NCBI GenBank assembly: GCA_030747475.1
Contig: JASLKO010000091.1
Location: 1 to 5,609 of the forward strand
Reading direction: 5' to 3'
Source: Candidatus Thalassarchaeaceae archaeon
GTDB taxonomy: Archaea; Thermoplasmatota; Poseidoniia; Poseidoniales; Thalassarchaeaceae
DNA length: 5,609 nucleotides
In this document: positions 1 through 5,609 of the stretch, one piece after another
How positions within the stretch are numbered: the first letter of the stretch is position 1
Layout of the letters: each line of letters opens with the position of its first letter
The notes under the pieces: model-generated
The model's input: only the letters and a program-made list of their open reading frames with translations
What the model was told of the DNA's origin: nothing
Databases searched by the model: none
Translations under genes and position numbers: made by a program

Positions 1-138
1 CAACCAGTTTTCATTTTCACGCCAGCTCAAGAAAGTCGAAATGAATCCATCTGTATCCTCAATTGGCTCTTGAAGGCTCAAGCCCCAGCAAGGGTATGGG
101 GTGCGGGACATGAACAAAGGGAAGCACACCTCCCTCAT
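1..138 (-). CDS. Unidentified protein, N-terminal fragment, downstream of and coupled to the helicase gene
   Basis: An open minus-strand frame of 46 codons runs from an ATG at 138-136 to the left edge, so only the N-terminus is present. The ATG shares one base with the helicase stop (TGATG), the usual arrangement for translationally coupled genes in one operon. Later in-frame starts are GTG at 129, TTG at 117 and ATG at 111. A GGGAGGTG sequence at 134-127 lies 9 bases before the TTG and 15 before the ATG at 111, so the true start may be one of these. From the ATG at 111 the protein begins MSRTPYPCWGLSLQEPIEDT and contains aromatic, acidic segments ending in SWRENENWL. I recognise no family. 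There is no signal peptide or membrane segment in the visible part. A competing plus-strand open frame covers 1-210 but would overlap the helicase 3' end; the minus-strand reading is preferred on context alone. Confidence 0.5.
   Translation of the reverse strand, partial: MREVCFPLFMSRTPYPCWGLSLQEPIEDTDGFISTFLSWRENENWL
127..134 (-). promoter_or_regulatory. Candidate Shine-Dalgarno site GGGAGGTG for the left-edge gene
   Basis: The minus strand reads GGGAGGTG just after the helicase stop codon. It is the best ribosome-binding-site match noticed in the window and complements the conserved anti-Shine-Dalgarno end of 16S rRNA. If functional, it favours the in-frame TTG at 117 (9-base spacing) or ATG at 111 (15-base spacing, long) over the ATG at 138 that overlaps the helicase stop, because the site would then lie inside the coding region. 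Confidence 0.35.
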
Positions 139-2690
139 CAATCGGTCGGCTTGCGGGTGCTTGTTTGGATTGCTCTGTCAGCTGAACGCATAATATTCTC
201 TACAAGTTGAGGACTCCATCCTCGCTCATCGGCGATTTTTTGAGCAGCACCTTTGGTTATTCTACAAATTTCCAGAGGCGTTCTATATCCATGATTTGCG
301 AGAGTCCTTGCTCGAACTCTACCCACTCCACGAATAGAAATGAGTGCGAGTAAATCTTCCTTGCAACCATTCGGCACTCTTTTTCGCATGATATCCAGTA
401 TTTCCAATAAATCAATATCTGCGTCAACCAATGCCCCATCAAGTTCATCGTCATTGGCACAAATTTGCCGAGCAGCATTCATCAACCAATCGGCATGGTC
501 TACCCGAACGCGTAAATCACCTGGTGCAACTCCTAAATCTTGTTCAATTTCTCTGAGTGAATTTTCCTCAATCCACTGACTCAGCGCCCAAGCACTCTTT
601 GCCAAGCTCTCCGCTTCGGGCAAAAATCCTAGTGAATTTAATTCGTGACCATCGAGCAATGTTTGATCATTCATTGCATCGACTTTCTGTGTCATCATTT
701 GCATTTGTTTACCCGTTGGCCAAAGTGGTGGGAAATCAGGTGTACATGCGATTAGGTGCAACATGGCCCAAGGAGAAATCGATTTGTTCTCTATAAATCG
801 ACACAGGATCTTCCGTGCTTTACGCAATCCTTCTCTTAGGATGAGTCCAGATAGTGGATCTAGATACAAACGACTTACTCTCTCTCCAAATGGGGTGGCA
901 GAATAACTCATCGCAGGAGAATCGGGGACAATCTCATCCGAAGGAGGTGTTGCCAGTAACCCTGCTTTCTGAAATCCAATGACCGCAGGTCTTTTTTGCT
1001 GAGGTTTATGTTCAACATATTCGGTAAATTCCACACCATCAACAGATTTCGCACTTTGCGCCCAAAGTGGCATATCATCGTCCCATTCTTCATCAGATTC
1101 AGTAGGCTCTATTGAAGCAAGCCGTTCAATTACCGCAGAATCTTCGCCATTTCTTTCGATGAAACGGTGTGTTGCCAACCAATCGATAATCTCGTCAATT
1201 CTGCCTTGAAGCCAATCGTTTTCAACACCATGGCCCAGGAATGTTTGCTGGAAAAAACGACCGATAGAATCACGATCGCGCTGTCCTCCAGTCGCAATTG
1301 CTGCCAATACATGAACGCGTAGCGCAGGGTCTGCAGCCAATTTGGATTCAACAGCTTCAGGATCTTGCTCAAAATACATTTCAGCAATTTGATCAGCATG
1401 TTCCAAATGTCTAGCAATTAACCAAGCATCTCCCACTGAATCATATCGAGGTCTTCCAGCCCGACCTAACATTTGGTGAACCTCCATTCGCGGCAATGGT
1501 CTGCTCAATCCATCTTCCCAACGAGAGATGTCACGGACAACCACACGACGTGCGGGTAAATTGACACCAGCAGCAAGCGTAGGTGTCGCACAAATTGCAA
1601 ACAGAATACGTTCTCTGAAAGCATTCTCAACAATCTTGCGTTGTTTTGCAGTCAACCCTGCATGATGGAATGCGATTCCCCCGCGCAATGCTTCTGCGAG
1701 TCGATCTCCCATCATCGTCGACTCCTCGCTTCCTTCAATTTCATTCGCGACATCAGCCAATGCTGCTAGACGTTGTTTCACATCCAATCCATCAGGCCCA
1801 TCTTCAGGTGATTTCAGCCAAGATTGCATTCGCTTTGACATCCAACCGCCAAGTTTTGTTGCACTTCCCTCTGCATATCTCCTTGTTCCACGAAAAATGA
1901 GAACTTGACCAGAATCTTGAATGGTCGATAGTAGTACATTTCTCAAATCATCTCCTTCATCTGGCAGTTCAAAAGGAGGTGACAATTCTAATTTTTCAAC
2001 ATCAGGGCCAACTTGCAATCTGGGTTCAACCAATCCTTCACAAACCGTTCCATATCGAAGAATCACAGGTCGCCAATCCGATTGCACAGTTTTTGCTCCT
2101 AGCCATGCTGCAATATCTTCTGCATTCCCAACCGTCGCTGATAATGCGAGAATTTGTGCATCAGGCTTCTCGTGTTTCACCCTCGCCAAATTGACTTCCA
2201 TCGTGGGCCCTCTACTCTTGTCGTGGATCAGATGAACTTCATCAGCAACAACAATACTGACTTGGTTTAGGAAATTATTTCGATTCCGCATCAGTGAATC
2301 GAATTTTTCACTGGTTGCAACGATAATATCGGCCTCATCTAGAGAAACGGTTTCCCCCGCACGATCTCCCACAGCCATGCCAACCTTGAGTCCAAGATGA
2401 TCACCAGCCTCGCGGAGTTCCTCGACCTTTTCAGCTGCTAGAGCCTTTAACGGAACCAAATAAAATGCACGACTGCCGGGTGCATCGACAAGAAGCCGTT
2501 GAAGAATGGCTAGATATGCGACCAAACTCTTTCCACTTGCTGTAGGGATCGCCAACAGCAAATTTTGGCCAGAAAGTGCAATTGGCATTGCTTCTGCTTG
2601 GGGTGGATGAAGACGTGTTATTCCCCATTTTTCGATGAGCAGTTCAATGACATTTGGGGGCAGGTCGAGTTCCTTCACATTGTCGACCAT
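138..2690 (-). CDS. hel308: Hel308-type Ski2-like ATP-dependent DNA helicase
   Basis: This is a superfamily 2 helicase of the Hel308 family, known in archaea as a 3'-5' DNA helicase acting on stalled or collapsed replication forks. Numbered from the ATG at 2690 (850 residues), the motifs are: Q-motif LHPPQ at 27-31; Walker A AIPTASGKS at 47-55; motif Ia LVPLKALAAEK near 78-88; Walker B DEVH at 150-153; motif III SAT at 184-186; the Hel308-typical DWRPV at 205-209; motif IV QVLIFRGTRR at 262-271; GIAFHHAGL at 338-346; motif V ATPTLAAGVNLPARR near 368-382; and motif VI HQMLGRAGRPRYD near 405-417. A winged-helix region follows, then the ratchet domain (SPWAMLHLIACTPDF about 640-654; PGDL then ADWL about 723-736) and a C-terminal helix-hairpin-helix (LISIRGVGRVRA from 783). 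The protein is longer than the usual roughly 700-750 residues, owing mainly to an acidic insertion at about 517-595. A TTG at 2717 would add nine residues, but family similarity begins at MVDNVKELDLPP, so the ATG is preferred. No key catalytic residue is missing. Confidence 0.95.
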   Translation of the reverse strand: MVDNVKELDLPPNVIELLIEKWGITRLHPPQAEAMPIALSGQNLLLAIPTASGKSLVAYLAILQRLLVDAPGSRAFYLVPLKALAAEKVEELREAGDHLGLKVGMAVGDRAGETVSLDEADIIVATSEKFDSLMRNRNNFLNQVSIVVADEVHLIHDKSRGPTMEVNLARVKHEKPDAQILALSATVGNAEDIAAWLGAKTVQSDWRPVILRYGTVCEGLVEPRLQVGPDVEKLELSPPFELPDEGDDLRNVLLSTIQDSGQVLIFRGTRRYAEGSATKLGGWMSKRMQSWLKSPEDGPDGLDVKQRLAALADVANEIEGSEESTMMGDRLAEALRGGIAFHHAGLTAKQRKIVENAFRERILFAICATPTLAAGVNLPARRVVVRDISRWEDGLSRPLPRMEVHQMLGRAGRPRYDSVGDAWLIARHLEHADQIAEMYFEQDPEAVESKLAADPALRVHVLAAIATGGQRDRDSIGRFFQQTFLGHGVENDWLQGRIDEIIDWLATHRFIERNGEDSAVIERLASIEPTESDEEWDDDMPLWAQSAKSVDGVEFTEYVEHKPQQKRPAVIGFQKAGLLATPPSDEIVPDSPAMSYSATPFGERVSRLYLDPLSGLILREGLRKARKILCRFIENKSISPWAMLHLIACTPDFPPLWPTGKQMQMMTQKVDAMNDQTLLDGHELNSLGFLPEAESLAKSAWALSQWIEENSLREIEQDLGVAPGDLRVRVDHADWLMNAARQICANDDELDGALVDADIDLLEILDIMRKRVPNGCKEDLLALISIRGVGRVRARTLANHGYRTPLEICRITKGAAQKIADERGWSPQLVENIMRSADRAIQTSTRKPTD

Positions 2691-2776
2691 GACATTCGAC
2701 CATCGTTCACCGCCCAAAAGGATAGGGGTAGAAGGCCGCGGAAGTCTGAAGTGCTCCCGTATTCCAAGCGTGTATC
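2691..2776. promoter_or_regulatory. Divergent intergenic region between hel308 and the TerB-like gene
   Basis: The 86 bases between the two divergent start codons must contain the 5' control signals of both genes unless these lie inside the opposing coding sequence. I see no clear archaeal TATA box. On the minus strand, CTATCCTTTT at 2725-2716 lies about 30 bases before the helicase ATG and is a weak TATA-like candidate for a short-leader or leaderless transcript. GGCGGTGA at 2714-2707 is a possible ribosome-binding site, but its 16-base spacing to the ATG is long. On the plus strand no Shine-Dalgarno match precedes the ATG at 2777, which would fit a leaderless mRNA. Confidence 0.4.
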
Positions 2777-3457
2777 ATGGCAGGCGCTGATAGCCCCCAA
2801 AACGAGTTGTCATCTCGCCTTGCTCTTTTTGATGATGAGCCGGATATTAACGACTGGTTCGAGGTCGCAATTGGTGCTGCAATGATTACAATGGGTCTGC
2901 ACCAATTGTTCAATCCGGGTGGTTTGTTTGAAACAGGTGTCATGCAGTGGCTAGGTGCTGCAGTGGTTGCAATGGGTTTGATTTTACTCGGGCACGGAAT
3001 CAAAGATATGTTGCTCAAAGAAATTCGTTCCTCAATCGTTCGCTTGGACATGGATGGAAGTAGTGAATCCATTGATTATGGGCTGATTCGAGATGTACTC
3101 CTGCATCCAGACAAGTATCAACAGCTTCTCTATGATGCGTATGAAATGGCTTACGCAGACGGAATTCTCACCGATGAAGAAATGTCTGAACTGAGCGCGT
3201 TGGCTAGAGTTTTGCAAGTGCCAGAGCGCAGCGCTGCACGCATGGCTACTCGTGCGGCAATCGAATCAGCACTCGAGGACGACCATGTATCTGAAGCAGA
3301 ATTAGATCTCATCGTTGGTGCCGCTCGTCCACTAGGCCTTGATGATGCCCAGTTGGCTCGAATCGTTGAAGCTCTACGCGACCATGATTTGGATAAAGAA
3401 GAGCGAGCCATGCTTGATGAAATGCTTGGCTACATCCCTGATGAAGAAGAAGAATGA
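2777..3457 (+). CDS. Two-TM membrane protein with TerB-like acidic helical domain
   Basis: This is a 226-residue protein. Two hydrophobic segments at about 27-47 and 56-75 form a hairpin in the membrane, joined by a short Asn-Pro-Gly-Gly turn; the rest (from about 80) should be soluble and probably cytoplasmic. Residues about 105-215 resemble the TerB/DjlA-N-terminal helical fold: YEMAYADGILTDEEMSEL at 122-139 is the typical TerB pattern of an alanine-rich helix, an acidic DG turn and a second helix. The acidic turn recurs at 168-175 (DDHVSEAE) and 202-209 (DHDLDKEE), giving three helix-turn units about 34-40 residues apart. The C-terminus is a run of glutamates. TerB-like domains are known in tellurite-resistance and stress-linked membrane complexes and may bind metal ions; no Ter operon partner is present here, so tellurite resistance should not be inferred. 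The start is fixed by a TGA in frame at 2747-2749 and by the lack of another ATG between. No ribosome-binding site is evident. Confidence 0.85.
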   Translation: MAGADSPQNELSSRLALFDDEPDINDWFEVAIGAAMITMGLHQLFNPGGLFETGVMQWLGAAVVAMGLILLGHGIKDMLLKEIRSSIVRLDMDGSSESIDYGLIRDVLLHPDKYQQLLYDAYEMAYADGILTDEEMSELSALARVLQVPERSAARMATRAAIESALEDDHVSEAELDLIVGAARPLGLDDAQLARIVEALRDHDLDKEERAMLDEMLGYIPDEEEE

Positions 3458-3468
3458 GTTAATTCTTC
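3449..3468. terminator. Inverted repeat across the convergent stop codons; possible bidirectional terminator
   Basis: The sequence GAAGAAT-gagtta-ATTCTTC forms a perfect 7-bp stem with a 6-base loop. It spans the TGA of the TerB-like gene (3455-3457) and the TAA of the 660-residue gene (3461-3459 on the minus strand), the two stops being separated by one base. The stem is AT-rich and weak, and no strong oligo-T tract follows on either strand, so it departs from the usual T-rich archaeal terminator. The repeat could also be partly accidental, as the left arm encodes the Glu-rich C-terminus. Confidence 0.3.
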
Positions 3469-5441
3469 AGGATTTGATTAGCCAATTCCATGCCCTTGGC
3501 GCGGCGTTCTTTCTCTACGATACCTGCACTAATCAGTATCATAAATCCCAGTAAGGCCACCCAAAAGTCATGCTGGATTAGACCATTTGATGATTCAATA
3601 CCACCAGGTGTAATGAGATCATTTGCATAAACTGTATTTGGACGAATGGAGAGTTCCATTGCATCGATTCCACAATCACAGAATGAAACGGACAATAATT
3701 CTGGCTTGACCGCTGATTTTACCTGATTCCAATCCTCGGCTGAAACAGAATCAGGTCGACTAACCCAGGCTGGTGAACTAACCGATCCCAAGCCTGAATC
3801 AGAAGTCATGTCCCAATCGATGTGAAGAACATCTCCTCTGGGCTGTTCATCAACGATTAGCAATGCCTCAAGCAATAGCAAATCAAGGGCTAGCAATCGA
3901 CCTGCTCTCAGAATGAATCGAATCTCATTGTCCTCTGATAACCGCCCATCATTCAATTTTGCAAAGACCAACCGATCGAGGTCGACTTCCTTTAACTCAG
4001 CAGCTTCGATTTGCCATCGTCCATCCCCAAGTGGGTGTGCGGCTTCGATATTCAACATCAGCTTGAGTTGTTCACCCGAAGAAATTCCGAGAAACCCACC
4101 ATACCATTGCGGTCCAAAATTTCCTTCATCATCATTGATGACCCCTTGGTAAACACGATCCACCCTTTGTTCTAGAAGTTCATCAAAAGTCATCTCTCCC
4201 GGATTTGGCGATTCATTTGAAATCGAAACCGCAGGTGAGATGATTCCACCAACCAGCAGAAGAATGATTGACATCGGCAGCAAAAATCTTGGAAGCCAAG
4301 GGGAAGAGAGGGGTGTAACATATCCGACTAGGGCGACAATGATTGCAATACTTGCAGCGGCCATCGTAAGGACACCTGCACCTGATGTGCTGGCGGATTG
4401 TTGTATTTGGCCGACCTGAGAATTTCCAGAATCCCATGTTGCTTCACCTGTGAATTCTTCTGGAGATGTACTACCGATTCCCAACAATTTCTGTGAACCG
4501 ATGAAACTGTATGTTTGGTAATGTTGATCTTTTCCTGTCCAACAAAGTGTATGCTCTCCACTTTGAGGTTCAAACCATCTGTATTCGTTGACAACAACTT
4601 CACCCTCATATCTTGTCCGAACTTCAGGTTCATTCTCAGATTGTCCCTGCGCATTCCAAAATTCAGGTATAGAGTGAGCTTGTTCAACTTCAGCTGGAGT
4701 CGGGTCCCAAGAAATACTGACTGTAATGGTACTCAATTGCTCATCAACATCGAACTCAAAACAATCAACATCTGCATCCATTAAACCCCCATACGTAGTT
4801 GAGCCGATGATTGAAATCGGACGTGGCTCAGTCAAACTTGTGGGTTCATCTCTATTCGCAGTATCAGCATCAATGCTCCATTCAATGGGTAAAATGATGT
4901 TTGAATTGCCTGCCAAATACAATTCCCAAGTTACAGGCTGATTTATGTCGAAAGAAATGCGCAATAGCACTTGATCCGAAGGCGAAAGAATCCTTCCCGA
5001 AGAAAGGTCTAACGCTTCATTTTCCAATACATACGGCACTTGTGTCCCGACCGATGGAGCGGGTATCGTCCAAGCATTGGAGGATGGACCAAGAATGAGG
5101 TCGATGTGTAAATCAGGTCTCGTAATTCCAGTGCCATCTTCTACAATTCGGAAATCCAAAGTCAGGGATTCCATAACATCTGGTAGTAGGCTCACGCTTT
5201 GTTGATCAGGTCGCATTGGGAATTCGAGGGTTACAGTCACGGGTTGAGCCAGGTTCGCATTGCGTTCTTCTTGGCTCAATTTTAGATCGCCAACCGAATC
5301 GGGAGACAATAAGCAATCATTGTTAGAACAAACCAAATTCAATGTTTGGTTCTCCGTTGACAAATCAGCAGATGTCAGTGGCACCAATGAGATTGAAAAT
5401 AGAATCAAGACAACGGTCCAAGTCTTGTATCCCATGTCCAT
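3459..5441 (-). CDS. Secreted, membrane-anchored protein of unknown function
   Basis: This is a 660-residue protein that I cannot assign to a family. It starts with a signal peptide: lysine at 6, a hydrophobic core at about 8-22 and a likely cleavage site after TSA (residue 25). Residues 26-355 form a beta-rich external region. Within it, about 205-325 includes DADVDCFEFDVDEQLSTITV and a later SGEHTLCW, which loosely resembles the DWYxF-type strands of PPC-like domains; C227 and C300 could be disulphide partners, as could C38 and C43. Two membrane segments follow at about 356-376 and 386-405, joined by a short loop, then a second external domain at about 406-623 with a CDC motif at 588-590. 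A third membrane segment at about 625-642 is followed by KERR, a positive cytoplasmic tail. Sequons NQT at 31 and NES at 409 permit N-glycosylation. An ATG two codons in (5435) is an equally good start. No Shine-Dalgarno is evident. The gene lies 18 bases after the zinc-ribbon gene, probably in one unit. Confidence 0.85.
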   Translation of the reverse strand: MDMGYKTWTVVLILFSISLVPLTSADLSTENQTLNLVCSNNDCLLSPDSVGDLKLSQEERNANLAQPVTVTLEFPMRPDQQSVSLLPDVMESLTLDFRIVEDGTGITRPDLHIDLILGPSSNAWTIPAPSVGTQVPYVLENEALDLSSGRILSPSDQVLLRISFDINQPVTWELYLAGNSNIILPIEWSIDADTANRDEPTSLTEPRPISIIGSTTYGGLMDADVDCFEFDVDEQLSTITVSISWDPTPAEVEQAHSIPEFWNAQGQSENEPEVRTRYEGEVVVNEYRWFEPQSGEHTLCWTGKDQHYQTYSFIGSQKLLGIGSTSPEEFTGEATWDSGNSQVGQIQQSASTSGAGVLTMAAASIAIIVALVGYVTPLSSPWLPRFLLPMSIILLLVGGIISPAVSISNESPNPGEMTFDELLEQRVDRVYQGVINDDEGNFGPQWYGGFLGISSGEQLKLMLNIEAAHPLGDGRWQIEAAELKEVDLDRLVFAKLNDGRLSEDNEIRFILRAGRLLALDLLLLEALLIVDEQPRGDVLHIDWDMTSDSGLGSVSSPAWVSRPDSVSAEDWNQVKSAVKPELLSVSFCDCGIDAMELSIRPNTVYANDLITPGGIESSNGLIQHDFWVALLGFMILISAGIVEKERRAKGMELANQILKN

Positions 5442-5459
5442 TGGCTTGGGTTTAGATGC

Positions 5460-5609
5460 TTAGCCCTTCGGACCGATTGATTCAGAAATGACATCAACCA
5501 ACACAACCCGACATTCACGGCACCGATATCTTCCATTCCCCCTTCGATTACGAGGATGCTCTTTGAGGCATTGTGGACATGTCCACAACCATTTTGCAGC
5601 CCGTCTTCG
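5460..5609 (-). CDS. C-terminal zinc-ribbon fragment, possibly of a SprT-like metalloprotease
   Basis: A minus-strand frame is open from the right edge to a TAA at 5462-5460, giving the last 49 residues of a truncated gene. The fragment contains two cysteine pairs, CPQC at residues 11-14 and CREC at 30-33, separated by 15 residues rich in arginine, the pattern of a four-cysteine zinc ribbon. The layout of an aromatic-Trp-Thr lead-in, CPxC, a basic RNRRGNGRYRC segment, CxxC and then hydrophobic residues resembles the C-terminal zinc ribbon of SprT/Spartan-like proteases, which act on DNA-protein crosslinks in eukaryotes. The catalytic HExxH region would lie beyond the window, so this is unproven; other zinc-ribbon nucleic-acid-binding proteins are possible. 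The gene precedes the 660-residue membrane protein by 18 bases on the same strand. This frame is too short to be obvious by length; the cysteine spacing is the main support. Confidence 0.65.
   Translation of the reverse strand, partial: RRRAAKWLWTCPQCLKEHPRNRRGNGRYRCRECRVVLVDVISESIGPKG

Noticed and set aside
1..210. Plus-strand frame open from the left edge to a TGA at 208-210 (70 codons)
   Set aside because: It would overlap the helicase 3' end by 73 bases in convergent orientation, has no recognisable motif, and competes with a minus-strand frame that begins in a TGATG overlap with the helicase. It cannot be fully excluded without sequence to the left.
1921..2235. Plus-strand open frame of about 104 codons antisense to the helicase
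   Set aside because: It lies entirely inside the conserved RecA-domain coding region of Hel308, is Ser/Pro-rich with no motif, and is best explained as a shadow of the opposite strand.
138..2690. Assignment to RNA helicases of the Ski2/Brr2 type
   Set aside because: The DWRPV segment, ratchet-domain signatures and C-terminal helix-hairpin-helix, with a single helicase cassette, fit Hel308 better than RNA-processing Ski2 relatives.
2691..2717. TTG at 2717 as the helicase start, adding nine residues
   Set aside because: The added residues do not resemble the family N-terminus, which begins at the ATG at 2690, and no ribosome-binding site precedes the TTG.
2707..3072. Minus-strand open frame of about 121 codons under the TerB-like gene
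   Set aside because: It is antisense to a gene with clear membrane segments and TerB-like pattern, and its own translation shows no coherent domain.
2777..3457. Tellurite-resistance function for the TerB-like protein
   Set aside because: TerB-like folds are widespread outside tellurite resistance and no other Ter gene is in the window, so only the fold similarity is claimed.

Overview
The window looks like chromosomal DNA from an archaeon. The main evidence is a full-length Hel308-type Ski2-like DNA repair helicase, a family found in archaea and some eukaryotes but not typical of bacteria. The mix of a secreted, membrane-anchored protein with no recognisable family, few Shine-Dalgarno sites, very short gene spacing and moderate GC content would suit a planktonic euryarchaeote such as Marine Group II/III (Poseidoniales-like). 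That lineage guess is inference only; the window carries no rRNA or other phylogenetic marker.

Layout, left to right. (1) Positions 1-138, minus strand: the N-terminal end of an unrecognised gene that runs off the left edge; its likely ATG overlaps the helicase stop codon (TGATG). (2) 138-2690, minus: Hel308 helicase, with all helicase motifs intact and an acidic insertion in the winged-helix region. (3) 2691-2776: a short divergent promoter region. (4) 2777-3457, plus: a small membrane protein with two N-terminal membrane segments and a TerB-like acidic helical C-terminal half. (5) 3459-5441, minus: a 660-residue secreted/membrane protein of unknown function, whose stop codon lies one base from the stop of the convergent TerB-like gene. 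(6) 5460-5609, minus: the C-terminal 49 residues of a zinc-ribbon protein that resembles the tail of SprT-like proteases and runs off the right edge.

The minus-strand genes form two probable transcription units: zinc-ribbon gene then 660-aa protein (18-bp gap), and helicase then left-edge gene (overlapping). The TerB-like gene is transcribed alone on the plus strand, divergent from the helicase and convergent with the 660-aa gene. Coding density is close to complete; no gene-free stretch exceeds about 90 bases. No tRNA, rRNA, CRISPR array, insertion sequence or phage gene was seen. I see no convincing new multi-gene system. The two uncharacterised membrane proteins and the enlarged helicase are the items most worth following.
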